64,000 nucleotides of DNA from Ischnura elegans. Its lineage: Eukaryota > Arthropoda > Insecta > Odonata > Coenagrionidae. The position numbers and the translations under genes are program-made. Each line of letters starts with the position of its first letter. Position 1 is the stretch's first letter. Where the stretch lies: positions 55,091,111 to 55,155,110 of the forward strand of contig NC_060247.1 in assembly GCF_921293095.1 (NCBI RefSeq), in the 5' to 3' direction. Of the stretch, positions 35,370 to 46,639 are shown piece after piece. Under the pieces are notes generated by a model that saw only the letters and a list, made by a program, of their open reading frames with translations, had not been told where the DNA came from and did not search any database.

Positions 35370-35630
35370 CTATGAGTAGAAGTCGAAGTACTTCCTTTGC
35401 GGTTTGGGCGTGCAAGAGGGACCACCGTCGATGCAACCGGTTCGAGAGAAATCGGAGAACGGAGTCCTCTGTGGCTGCCTCGGCTGCTCGTCCCGAAAGC
35501 TCGGGGGCCTAAGGATATCGTCGGATGGAAATCCGGCGTATAAGCTTCGTCCGCCTCCGTGGCCATCGTAGCGTTGTGAATTGCGTCTCTGCCTTGGCCT
35601 CTGGACTCGAACAACATCAGTCAAAGCATC
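35370..35630 (-). CDS. secreted-protein terminal exon (86 residues)
   Basis: Follows a strong acceptor on the minus strand (ttgacttgctcttcag). It encodes DALTDVVRVQRPRQRR, then a Gly/Arg/Pro-rich segment, GCIDGGPSC and KYFDFYS to a stop. GC and codon usage differ sharply from the AT-rich surroundings. Confidence 0.55.
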   Translation of the reverse strand, partial: DALTDVVRVQRPRQRRNSQRYDGHGGGRSLYAGFPSDDILRPPSFRDEQPRQPQRTPFSDFSRTGCIDGGPSCTPKPQRKYFDFYS

Positions 35631-38179
35631 CTGAAGAGCAAGTCAAAGGGATTTAATAAAACTTCACTGAGCGGTAACAGTACATGAGAGAACTAAAAAT
35701 TAATGATACAACGCCTTGCAATGTTTTCATTTCCCTCAGTCTTGGTCAAGTTTTTAAAAAATAATTTAAAGTTTTTCTGAAGTTAGAATTTTACTGTTTA
35801 TTGTAGGATTCTTAAAGGGATTTTGAAAATCGCTGAGGATTGGCATATTTTTCCAAATTCGAACCATAATGAAACAAGTTTTTTCTACCATACCACCGCC
35901 GTACATAAATAGTAAAAGAGTGAACACACCTTGAGAAAGATGAAATCACACTTTAAGTGGACAAGAAAATAACAATTATATGTAATGCATCGATTTCGTA
36001 GGGCCTACTCAAAACATACTCTCTCTGCGAATGGCTTGGGATTAAATTCATTGCATCGTATCGAGAAGTGCCTGACGCTTTAGATGGCAAAGAAAACATC
36101 TTCTTAATGTTTATTTGCTGAGACGTTTTCTGTTCATTCCTAAACCAGAAAAAGCACTGCAACTCTGTGGTGTATTTCATTCCTACACTGCATCTAAAAA
36201 CTTAGGTATTCCTAATATGTGAATTCTGTGAAGAAAAGGCCACAGTGTATACCAAGAGATTATTGGAGCAGGACAATGTGAAATCACATTGTACACTGCC
36301 TATACACTGAGATAAAATCAGACTGGCATAAGCGATAACAGGTTTGATTATTTTTCTTAAGGATTGGGATAATTTTGCCAACAATATGACTTGGTAGATC
36401 TGATATAAAGCAGATAAACAAGAACATGTGCTTGTTCAAGTGTGGGAAACCGATGTTTGCACAATGGGGAAAGAGGTAAGCAGGAAACAAGAGGGATTAC
36501 CTATCAAGAATATTTTTATCTTCCCAATCTCTCCGAGAAAACATCAAAACAAGCTAATCATTTTTAAAAGCAAAAAATCGTCAAAGCTAATAACGGGTAA
36601 CATCGGTGAAAAAGAGGACATATGTCAAATTTTTTTGGATCATTCCCATGAAGTCAGTTCTCCAAACAGGCACAACGCAAACATGACATGTATTCTTTTG
36701 AGACCAGAATCACTTATCATCACTGATGAACTCTTATCACAAATATCTGAGTTGTTGCGAGTCGGAATTACAAATAGTTACGGTCGATTTGAAATAATCT
36801 ATAAAAGGAAAATTTTAATGGAACGTAAGTAAACATATTTTTTTTTTATTTACAGAACGAATTGTTGCTCCGATTAAGAATCTCTTTCTAGTCACCACTT
36901 GCGTCGCTGATGGGCAGATTGAACAGATTGTCACAAAAAATAAACTATAATTAGGGATGTTCACCCATATGCATATACATGATTAATGGTCATGAACTAT
37001 GATGTGATTTATCAAATTTATAACTTTTAAATACTATTCCTCACGACTGTCAATGTAATATGGTATACAGGGTGGATAAATTTTTTTTCACAAAAAGTTA
37101 ACCTTGGATAGCTGATGCCAGTGGAAACCAAAATTACAAATGGTGCTTCGGTCGAAAACGCACCTTTTCTTAACCACAGACTTTGAGTCAAGAGCTCCGC
37201 GAGTTTGCCCTGTTATCGGATGCCTCGGACAGTGGCACCGACTCCATGGGGCCTGAAGGGGCCCGAGCCCCCTCAAAAATTCGTTATGGATGTGAGGAAA
37301 AAATGTGTCAGGCTTGTCGATTTTCCCCGGAGTGTCCAGATATCGAGATTCGAGTTATCAGGGCTCTAACGTTGATCATATGACCCTTCTAAAATGCTTA
37401 AAAAACTTAAAACTCACTACTTATAAAATTTCCCGGGGCAAGATCCCCGGTTTGGGCCCCCCCAATATTTTTTTTTAGTCGGCATCCCTGGCCTCGCGAT
37501 CTCCGGCAGAAAAAGCATTGAAAGTTATGAGTTGTCCAGAGCATCCGGCAACATTGTAATCTTGCGGTCATTCGGTGCGCTTAGCTCAAAATTTCTGTTG
37601 TCTATAAATGTTGCGTGTTCCACCCATTCATTATCTGTAAGTTTGGTTCCTATTGGCATTAGCTTCTAGAGCTAAAATTTCGTGACTTAATTTTCACCAC
37701 CCTGAATATTGAAAATAAATAATGGATCGCAACGCGATCACAGCGGCCAAAAAAAATTGAAAACTGTTTAAAATGCGCTCAGATTGGCGACAAGAATCAA
37801 GCTTCAACGGGACGAAACAGTGCCTCCTATATTCAGTCCTATTGTTCGGGACACTCGAACTTCAAGTCTCCCGATAACGAATTCCGTGTTGGGCCGACTC
37901 AAGAATTTATCCTCCCACTTGAAAGGTTTGGATACTAACCTCGGGCAGGATGTGATAATTATAATAGGTTGGGTTCCTGTTAAGGTCAACCAGCTGCGTG
38001 TCGAATCTGGACGGGACTGAGGCTCGGTTGGGACCTCGAAGGACACCCGACCATGAGCGGGAAGGCTCTCTACGGGGTTGCCCTAGGTCGTCTCTGGACT
38101 CAACCGTGGGCATAGCCAGTGCGCAGGCGCAGAGGGCCGACATGGCGAGGAAGAAGAAGCAGGTGCGGATTGACGCCTC
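35370..38179 (-). CDS. putative secreted prohormone-like protein, two exons found, first exon missing
   Basis: Exons 38179-37940 and 35630-35370 join in phase 0 to 166 codons ending in TAG. The visible N-terminus has a charged start, a hydrophobic stretch (CFFFLAMSALCACALA) and a small-residue cleavage region before MPTVESRDD, that is, a signal peptide. The initiator Met is either in an unseen upstream exon or the internal ATG at MSALC. The mature part is rich in Arg, Pro, Ser and Tyr, has basic cleavage-type sites (RQRR, RK) and a single pair of cysteines near the end (GCIDGGPSC). I do not recognise the family. Acidic residues near the C-terminus (KYFDFYS) end the protein. The intron holds nested transposons. 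Confidence 0.5.
36404..36824 (+). CDS. unrecognised open frame ending at a strong donor (weak)
   Basis: An open frame of about 140 codons in AT-rich DNA stops being needed at a perfect donor (GGAAC|GTAAGT). The product is Lys/Ile-rich without a known motif. No pyrimidine-rich acceptor precedes it. A frame of this length is expected about once by chance in such sequence. Confidence 0.15.
37066..37706. mobile_element. Tc1/mariner-like MITE containing a hAT insertion
   Basis: Ends TACAGGGTGGATAAA and TTTTCACCACCCTGAA are inverted, each next to TA, as in Tc1/mariner-type elements. The interior is non-coding and is interrupted by the hAT element at 37230-37490. Confidence 0.6.
37230..37490. mobile_element. 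hAT MITE nested in a mariner-like MITE
   Basis: Ends CAGTGGCACCGACT and AGTCGGCATCCCTG are inverted repeats with few mismatches. Flanks GCCTCGGA and GCCTCGCG are an 8-bp duplication with two differences. The ends carry the C/G runs usual for this hAT group. Confidence 0.7.
37940..38179 (-). CDS. secreted-protein signal-peptide exon (80 residues)
   Basis: Lies between a pyrimidine-rich acceptor (cttttttcctgtctcaag) and the donor GAG|GTTAGT, both phase 0. It encodes EASIRTCFFFLAMSALC, then TVESRDDLGQPRREP and a Tyr/Asn-rich end (NPTYYNYHILPE). A weaker donor 21 nt further on (CAA|GTGGGA) would add seven residues. Confidence 0.5.
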
Positions 38180-39288
38180 CTTGAGACAGGAAAAAAGAGA
38201 ACATGAATGAATGCGTAAAATTAATGGGCTGTCATGCAGAATAGCTACGCTGAAAACAGGGGCAAAAATCAAAGAGGGGCTTTCCACGGGGCGTGGATAC
38301 AACCAATTAAGCAATAGCACAAAATAGCCATTGGCTTGGCATGAACTCGGTTATATATTTCTCGATTATCTAATCCATAAGAATGCCCATTCGAGTTGAA
38401 CCCCATGTTGACGATAAAAAAAGTTATCATGAGTACATAAAAAGGTACCAAAACGTAGCCCCCCAAAATGAAGTACCTACGTACGTAAATTTTAAAGTAC
38501 GTACTTATCACTAAAGGCATTGATCGTTTATATAGCTCTACAAATAAATATTATTAACTCATGCTGAAACTTGGATGTATTTTTCCGAGATTCGCAGATA
38601 ACATATCGATTTACTTAAAAGTTCTCCTTGTTATCTTCAGTGATAAATTGTTCCTCTACTCCGTCCACTCTATTTGAAATCGAATCATTTGAATGAACTT
38701 TAATGTCGCCAATAAAATAACAGCTGCACCGTATGGAAAAGGCTAAGTAATTGATTGTCAAATTCCAAGCTTTAAATCTTGGAATTTGACACCATCTTAC
38801 GAATGTACCAAAACATATCAAATGCGTTACAAGTATCGTAACACACGGTGGTGGAGACGTCAGTGCATGAAGGTCTCTAAGGTGATACCTTAACTGCTTA
38901 TTCTATATCGCTATATTGCTAAAGTATTCATTAAATTATTTTTCGAATAGCCACATAATAGATGAGTCCCATTAAGTAACCCCTGAGGATATTAACGATG
39001 TATTTTGAGCAATAATTATTTACTTAATACAGGGGTAAAATAAAATTAATGAGATCAATACAAAGAAAACCAATGGTAAATTTCCCCACAAATGTAATCT
39101 TCACCCAAAAAAGGTTTCGGGTCTAAGAGCCATTAAAAATAAGTGTGATAGTTTACCATCAGCTTTTTATTAATACATGGACATAAACTAATTACACGTA
39201 GTTACCCTTGATATAATTTCATACGTATAAGAAATCAACAAAACTCCTTACTTACCATTGCGTTATTCACTTTTCTTCTTTCTAATAG
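38180..39288. other. upstream side of the secreted-protein gene, no exon identified
   Basis: The missing first exon of the minus-strand gene should lie here or beyond. I could not identify it. A perfect 13-bp hairpin (GTCAAATTCCAAG) lies at about 38758-38790. Confidence 0.35.
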
Positions 39289-39485
39289 CGTTCAGTAATC
39301 GGAACAGATCTACGCTCTCCCAAGTCCGCACCGTGAATGGAATGCATGACGACGGAAGCGTACACATTTATACTACCAACAACGAAATGGATTCCCAGGA
39401 AAACTTGTCCCGCACCTCTCTCTTAGTCATCGGCACCCCGCTACGCTGTTTCCGCTGGTTCTTCCCCTCGAAGGTCGCCGCATAG
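39289..39485 (+). CDS. orphan terminal exon, C-terminal 65 residues
   Basis: Follows a strong acceptor (cacttttcttctttctaatag) and reads FSNRNRSTLSQVRTVNG, DDGSVHIYTTNNEMD and LRCFRWFFPSKVAA to TAG. GC-rich third positions stand out from the AT-rich flanks. AATAAA at 40005 could be its poly(A) signal. Upstream exons are not identified and the family is unknown. It could be the cytoplasmic tail of a membrane protein, but this is a guess. Confidence 0.4.
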
Positions 39486-40995
39486 GAAGAATCCGGCTAC
39501 GAGAAACAAGCAGTTTCAAGCAAGCCGCGTCGTCACGAGATTCGATTTGTGGTACGACGGCTTCCTCCGAGGGACCGATAACGCGGCGTAAGTGGGGTGA
39601 GGACATTGTAAATGACCACCAAAACGCGTCACTCGTCTCGGGGATAGATAAAGGATAACCTCGTTGACCTAGCAACCCAAACAACAAACGAACTGAACGG
39701 CTTCTGCGAAATCGCGTGTAACTCTCTCTTGGTTAGCCTTCGAAGAAACGTCAAACACAATCAATGGGAAAAGTAGTCGGATAGGACTTTCTCCCTCTTG
39801 GGATTTCCTCCATAATTTTTCCGTATCTTTATATTGTGGAACCAGAGGTTTCGTTACGGCAAGATTTTGTTTGGAAATCTAGGTTGGAAATTCTAAAGTG
39901 TGAGCAAAATACGAGGAAAAGAGCATCGATCACTTTAGGAATGTGTGGATTTTATTTAACACCAAAAACAACACTTATGCCTTTACATTAGGTTTTACAA
40001 ACAGAATAAACTATGTAAATATAATAAGAAAACGACTATAAAAATAATCTCACAAATAACAATCATTTTTAATATATTAAATACATAAAAAAGTTGGGTA
40101 TCAAAAAGAGAGTCTTTGCAATTGGCTGTTGAAATTGGCGCGGGAGGCAAAGAGGTCAAGAGAAGAATAAGTATTTGAGATGGAATTGAAAAGAATTGGT
40201 AAGCGGTTAAAAAGGGATTACTTAATACAATATTGACAGTCGGAATTTGGGCTGGTGCAGAGTTTCAGCATTGCGGGTTTTGCGAGCTGGAATGTGGAGT
40301 GAAAAGAATGTCAGATGATTAATGCATCTGAAGGACCCATTCATGATGCAGTGAAGAAATTTGATTTCGGTTGTTAATCGGTGGTGGGTGGGATGTAATA
40401 TGGAAAGTCAAGACTTTACGGTAGGTAGCCTGTTCGATATGCGCCAATGGAGTCTTTGTATTGGATATTAACACTATGGAATGAATATCGGAATTTTTAC
40501 GTATTGAATTCAGCGCCACACTATATAAGGAATAGCCACTAATCCTAGCGTAAACTTACACCAACTTAAAGATTAGATGATTTTGGGACTGGAAGAGTCT
40601 ATTTCCTTAAAATCGGTTTTCGCGGGTAAAATGGTGTTACTGGCGGATTTGTGCTTACGGTTTTCGTTGCTACCTTTGATGCTCATCATATGCCGTCGGT
40701 GACTCTGAATCATCCCCACAGCTGATCACCATAGTGGATTATGGAATTTATGCATGAATGCATATAATTATGTATGTTGGCACTAAATGGCTACAAATTA
40801 AACAAACCCTGAGGCCAACCCGTAAACCTCAAATTCAGTTCCACGTTGAGTAATCGAAAAAGTAGGGAAATTATGTTCTCATAAATACTTTTTAAGCATT
40901 CACTTTACTTATACTTCTTTGACAGTGTAAAATTTCTCTGAAATAAAATCTCTAATCAAAATTAATACCATGGAAATAAATCACTTTTCATTTAA
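39486..40995. other. intergenic, nothing recognised
   Basis: The GC-rich part to about 39720 may be 3' UTR of the orphan exon. The rest is AT-rich with no supported feature. Confidence 0.4.
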
Positions 40996-41073
40996 AAAAA
41001 TCCACGGAGGAAAAATCATTCGCCTTGACCGAGATCCCGGTCAAGGCGAATGATTTTTCTTCTGTGGATTTTT
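40996..41073. repeat. 36-bp-arm hairpin made of SINE sequence
   Basis: Arms 40996-41031 and 41038-41073 are complementary over 36 bases with only two G-T pairs and a 6-nt loop. The right arm (GGTCAAGGCGAATGATTTTT) continues to about 41135 into text typical of an arthropod SINE body, so one arm seems to be an inverted duplicate of a SINE piece. Confidence 0.75.
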
Positions 41074-41361
41074 CGCACAATTTGTGCATTGCGGGTGACT
41101 CCGTAAAAGTTATCACCGTGGCTAGTCCCGTTATGATTAAACAAATCACTTTTCAGTTTCATTATGTTACAGATTAATAATTGGTTGATAAAAAGAAGAA
41201 TGCTTCCAAATATATTGTGTACAGAGTATTTTGTGCTAATTAGTATAATGTACTAAGATCATTACATTTGTTTAAAAAAGCACATACTTGAGTTTCATGA
41301 TAAATACAGAAAATTTCGGATGGAAAAAGAATGATTACTTGTATATTATGTTGTATATGCA

Positions 41362-42091
41362 TATTCAGTACTAAATATATCAGTGTTAATAAATTTAATG
41401 CATTTAGACAATTGATTATTCATATAACTACATATTTGAGCTTCATTTTTAATATGATGTATTTTCTTCATAAGTATATGATGTAATTTTAATATATGGG
41501 TGACGGAAAGAGGAATTTAATAGTGTTCAAACTCCTTTTCCTAGAATTTACTAATGTTTATAGAAGCGCTAACTACTCCTAGTCACTAAGTGGCGTCAGA
41601 TTCGAAGTGTCTATAATTTTTAAATTAGTTTATTGATTTAACTTTTGCTATATTTTTAATCAAAAGAAAAGACTATGGTCGCAGTTAACCAATCAGGCAT
41701 ATAATATGTAATCGAATTTTTCCATTTCACGTAATCTCTCTAAGTATAAATATACTCTGATGTCCTCACATGCTATTCTATCCCTTCCACAAACTGCACC
41801 TCCTTATCTATAAATTAAGTTTGTTACGTGTCAGCCTGTCTGCATTTTGCGCAGTCCCACTTTAGGGGTCTATCTCAGTCGTATCAAGTGCTACAGGGAT
41901 GGAGTTTGGTCCATTCGACGCAGAATCTTGGCACGGACATTTTAGATTTGGTTCCAGCGCTGTAGATCGACCTTGCATAAAGTTATTGGAAAAAACGTAC
42001 AAAAATGGACCAAAATGGTCTGCCCACGAAACGGGAGACAAACAGTGGCAAGCCACAATTTATTCATGTCTCTTTAATGCTGTGGTTATCC
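41362..42091. repeat. 730-bp dispersed repeat, copy 1
   Basis: Matches 59503-60047 over nearly its full length, starting TATTCAGTACTAAATATATC. The second copy lacks about 150 bp corresponding to 41600-41755. Both copies keep a TATA box and an ATG at the same spacing. No terminal inverted repeats seen. Confidence 0.8.
41809..41835 (+). promoter_or_regulatory. conserved TATA box and possible initiator
   Basis: TATAAATTAAG begins at 41809 and GTGTCAGCC follows about 22 nt later. The arrangement is the same in the 59.8-kb copy, 90 nt before the ATG in copy 1. Spacing is slightly short for a standard TATA-initiator pair. Confidence 0.35.
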
Positions 42092-42300
42092 CATACAAAA
42101 TTCTAGCAACCAGCAACAGGTTCAACACTATGATTGGCAACGTCAACGACACGGCAACGACCGGTAGCGCAGCACAGTCGATGTCTGTAGATGTAGAACA
42201 GACTGGTTGGCCCTGTTACTCAACCTATGAAACAAACATGCCCTTGAGCTTCGAGAAACTTTTACACACCACCTTACACATTGGTATGAATGTGAAATAA
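41899..42300 (+). CDS. unrecognised 133-aa open frame in the repeat
   Basis: Begins MEFGPFDAESWHGHF and contains WSAHETGDKQW, VVIPYKILATSNRFNTMIG and GWPCYSTYETNMPLSF. The text looks protein-like, with no signal peptide or membrane helix. The same ATG and first 17 or so codons are recognisable in the 59.8-kb copy, which is broken. Its place just downstream of a TATA box, in a repeated unit, suggests a mobile or virus-derived gene. I cannot name a family. Confidence 0.35.
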   Translation: MEFGPFDAESWHGHFRFGSSAVDRPCIKLLEKTYKNGPKWSAHETGDKQWQATIYSCLFNAVVIPYKILATSNRFNTMIGNVNDTATTGSAAQSMSVDVEQTGWPCYSTYETNMPLSFEKLLHTTLHIGMNVK

Positions 42301-43262
42301 ACCTCAAATTTTTCCGAGTTTACAGAAGCAAAATTCACTTAATCTGCTACAGGAGAAATTTCCCTCAGAATTTATCTTTGAATTTCCGGACCAGTGAACA
42401 GAGCATATCGCAATCCAGGTTCTTAAATTCCCATGTTTATTTCTTCGCAATAACACGCGAATGTGCACTGCATCAATTTTCTAAGCTTTACAGCATCAGA
42501 GCTGCTTTAATGTGTGATTAGACTCTTAATGTGTGTCTTACATGGTAACCAATACAATATTAAGTATAACTTACGAAGCTCACGATCTCCTGTTATGACA
42601 TTATCTTATAAGGAAGTACTGGCAATATCTTCTAATATGAAATAATTGATACAGAGTAAAATGTAAATTCTTTCAGTAGGGACCAGAAGCTTGAACTCGA
42701 TGCTATACGCACAGGCTCAATACGCCTCAAAACTGGAGTCTTCATCGGGGATAAGGGGAGTTTATTGAATCAAATAAGGTAAATAAATTCTGCATAAGAT
42801 TGAAAGGTAAATTTAGGTTTATTTCCTTAATTGTTTTCAAAACAACGAAATTTTAAGAGAGCAGTACTTCAAAATGGTGTTAGCAATGGGCAATCACTTT
42901 TCTATCCTCACAAAAAAACTTCCTTTGTTATCTAGACCTCTAGGAGAAGGCAGTTCAATCTGAACGAAATTACGGCAGCATGTGAACACAATCCCCATGG
43001 GATGTTTTTCGTGGTTACCCTCTAACGAGATGCTAAAAGTGACAGCGTAGGACGAAGGATGTAAACTAACTAAGGCTCCGGATGATACACGCATATCATT
43101 GTCGACAAAGGCTGAGGCACGAACACATTCGAGGAAATACCGTCCTACATCTAGCGAATTGTCATGTGCATTCACGATTGCATGAAGAGGGGATATGGCT
43201 CACTAGCATCTTCACCAGACCCTACAGGATTCCCGAGAAACACCTCGTGTTATTCATACTCT
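42301..43262. other. intergenic, no supported gene
   Basis: An exon-like patch after 'attctttcag' at 42679 reads RSLNSMLYAQAQYASKLE before a stop. Overlapping open frames at 42894-43175 (minus) and 43082-43370 (plus) are unassigned. None is strong enough to call. Confidence 0.3.
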
Positions 43263-43860
43263 GTGTTAAGTGCACGTGCACCCACTCCATCGAGATCGTC
43301 AATTACAATCCTTTCACCGTGTATGCAAGGACAGTATCCGCTCAAATGGGGTAAAATGGCAAAATCATGAATGTAAATGTGAAAAAATATTCAATAAACA
43401 TAAAAACATATGACTACCCATGGAACAACCCAAAAAAGATATCCTCCAAGGAGGTCCATAGAAACGTACTACCCCCTTTCCCTACGATTTAGAAATTCAA
43501 AAATCTGTAATTTCACTTTGGGCGAGCTCTGCCCATTGTTATTGCAGGCAAATTCGGGTTGAATTACTGAGAAATTGATAGTAAAATTGAGGAATTGATC
43601 AAAAACTCCTTAGAGAGTTTTCAAATTGTGAAAAACTACGAGAGAAGTGAGAAAACTATGAGTTAAGTGTACGTGCACCCACTCGATTGAGATCGTAAAT
43701 TACACATTCAAAAATCTGTAATTGAACTTGGGGCGAGCTCTGCCCTTTGTTATTGCAGGCAAATTCGGGTTGAATTTCGGAGATATTCATAGTACAATTG
43801 AAGAATTGATCAAAAACTCCTTTGAGAGTTTTCAAATTGTGAAACTGCGAGAGAAATTGT
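43263..43860. repeat. diverged tandem duplication
   Basis: GTGCACCCACTC.AT.GAGATCGT.AATTAC occurs at 43263-43305 and 43660-43705. 'aaaatctgtaatt' through 'gagagttttcaaattgtgaaa' occurs at 43496-43640 and 43708-43850. The second unit lacks about 180 bp of the first. Confidence 0.75.
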
Positions 43861-45479
43861 AATTAAATTTAAACATTGCTTTTCACTCAATTTTTCACCA
43901 TTATTAATGAAATATTCGAAATCTTAAATCAAAAGGGATTATAATGTCTCGTCAAATTTTAAAGAGAAAACTTGGCCGCAGTAAGAGCCCGCTAACACCT
44001 TTTAGGTGTAAAAGAGAAGGCTGGATAACATTACAGTATTCCGTTGAGTGGAGATATCCCTAGGGCAGGCTTCAGAATAAGAGATGGAAGCATTTTAGGT
44101 GGGTGTGCCACGGGTAAGAGACAGTTGGTTCCATTAAGGAAATAGAACACCAAGAGTTTTAAACTGTGGTATATAGTAGCTAATTTTACCCTCGAAAAAT
44201 TCCAAAATAGCTTTGAGTTAAAAAAAACATTTCTTCAGCACCCGATCTGCACTGGTTTTCTAAAGCTTAAGGCTTAAGTACTTAACTATCTTGTACACTA
44301 TCTAATCACCATTAATTTTCGACACCCCTCATACTTTCCTCCCTATGTTTCAATATTTTTTTCGCTACACCCAGATTTTCTGAACCATTACCGAATTGTT
44401 ATGTAACCATGTGTATCATTTCCATAAGTTTAATTCATCATTCGGGAGCAAAAATTACCATGCCCTTAATATTTTACAGCAACTTTGTTTTATATCTCGA
44501 TTTTGCAAAAGGAAAGTGGGTTCTTACAAAAAAGTTATTGCACCAGAAGAAATAATTATTCGCTTAAATCTGCCACTGCATTGGCAAAATATATAAGCTT
44601 GATTTTATATGACTGAGTACCTATATAGATTTGATTTCTGTTACGATTGTCGGTCTCTTACTCAAGAGACCGGTTTTATGGGAAAAGGTACAGCTCACAG
44701 AAGGTAACACCCATGGGAACTTTTAAGTCTTATGTTAAGTATCAGTTTATTTATGCATGGATCATGTAGTTTTCCATGACATTTGGTACCCATAAATATA
44801 TACATCGTATTTTAATTAAGCAACGAACCGCTTTGCAGTGGTTTATTAATTGAAAATATCTCGATAGTAGACATCACACCTTAACCAAAGGGCTTTTAAG
44901 CCATGGCATGGAAAAGAAAATATAGACAAATTTTAAAAAATCAGCGTCATATTACAAGTCTATTGAACAATATAATTTATCATAGGAAATATAAAGATGG
45001 ATATAAAACGATATTAGATGAACGTCGTGAAAATCATCACGATGCCATTCCATGCACCAAATTTAATACACGTTAATTTTAAACTAAGCTACGACTACCG
45101 AAGCGTTCATAAAAAATATTAGCCGAACGAAATATACCAAGATAACAAAGGCTATGACCATTTTTTTTAAGTATAAGAGCCTACGTATGGGGGAAACTTG
45201 CTGAAAATAGCGCATAGCATCCAATATGAATGTTTTTTTTTACGATAAAAATTAGAGTAATACTATGATGAAAGTAAACTCGACTGCGTTGAGATACTTG
45301 AGTTATGACTTTTTAAGTTTTACTACGGTTGCGAGACATAGATGCCCTAAAAAGTAAATCAATATTAAAGAGCGATAACCTGATCCAATATTTCAGAGCG
45401 TTCAACCGCAATATGTGATATAAAACTTCATAACACACTGCACTGGGCGGAAGATTCCGCTACAAGGTATATGTGTCGG
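43861..45479. other. intergenic, nothing recognised
   Basis: AT-rich with no supported gene or element. Confidence 0.45.
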
Positions 45480-45850
45480 TAAATAGGCTATAGGACGAAA
45501 ATAGGTAAGTAAATAGGCTGAGAAATATTTTCGTGAATTGACCGAGTGTAACCTCTTGAAATTGTGATGATGGTAATACTTTTTAATATTGATGATGAAA
45601 TATATCATGAAAATGATTGATCGTTGTAAAATAAATGTTAAGCATAGAAGAAAACAGTTACATGCATTCACATGAAATTTTATTGATCCATTTGATGGCC
45701 CATTTGAAATTGGGGTTGATGAATGTTGATTAGAAAGTTTGTTATTTAGCCGTAAAGCACTCACTTTAAGATGATATAGGAGGACTGTTTCTTTTTTCAA
45801 CCTTCGATGGGCTTTGAACAGAAGGCGAATTGATTGATCAAATTTGTTGT
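45480..45850. repeat. duplicated segment, copy A
   Basis: Matches 46640-46880: 'ggctgagaaatatt.tcgt', 'gaaattgtga..atggtaata' and, at the end, 'gatgggctttgaac.gaag.cgaattgatt'. The two are diverged, with different central insertions. Confidence 0.65.
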
Positions 45851-46639
45851 TGGTTGTTATTTAATTGGTTGTTATTTTGCAATTAAGCATGAGATGGAGA
45901 GTTTTAGATGATATATTATAAAGGTAGGTCCGATATAAAAATGACTGGCCTGCATCGCTTCACAATCATACTTCCGGAAAGCAAGTTCGGGCCAGTCTGG
46001 CTTTTGAGTGACGCGGAATTCGACGATATTGAGGCTAAGGTTGTGAGTTGAAAATGGTGGACAATGATTGATGATGACACAAAATATCAGGAGTTATTTA
46101 GTGTAAACGTCATTACAAATCCAAGACCTCTCCATCAAATTCACGTTGGTCATGTTGAAGTCCCCGTCGCATGAGAAAGCTAGCTCACAGCATTAACAAC
46201 TTAGTCTCAAAACATCAGCTGCACGGAAATTGTCAATTTTAAATGGAAGTAAGAGAGTCGTTTATCTTATTTTCAACAAGAAATCTCTTTAACATGATTT
46301 GGAGATAAATTAAACTCAAGACAAAGACCACTTAAAACTTTTTTGCTATTAAGGAAGGGTTAATAAACTTGAGGTTATCGAAATTTGTTTAATAATATAT
46401 CATACTCTACGTAACAGATAGAGCGATGATATATTTTTTGCCGTTTTTCAGGAAAAAGTCAATATATACATTATAATTATAAATCCAGAGGGAAAGAACA
46501 ATTAATAAAAGGATGTTTGCAAGTTAAAAAAATTATTTCCCTGCTTTCTTCCTTTAGTTTCTCCAGATAAAAATTATACGTTCGGTAGCCTCGCAATATC
46601 GTCTTTGGAGGCTAAAATCGATGGATATAACAGGATAAA

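Noticed and set aside
37919-37940. Donor CAA|GTGGGA as the end of the signal-peptide exon
   Set aside because: GAG|GTTAGT 21 nt earlier fits the donor consensus better and keeps the same phase.
42894-43175. 93-codon frame (-) with protein-like text
   Set aside because: No recognised family, no partner exon, and plus-strand frames overlap it; kept only as a remark on the region.
43263-43860. CRISPR-like array
   Set aside because: Only two long diverged units, no short regular repeats; the genome is eukaryotic.
45402-45800. 132-codon frame (-)
   Set aside because: It lies across a repeated non-coding segment that is not open in the second copy.
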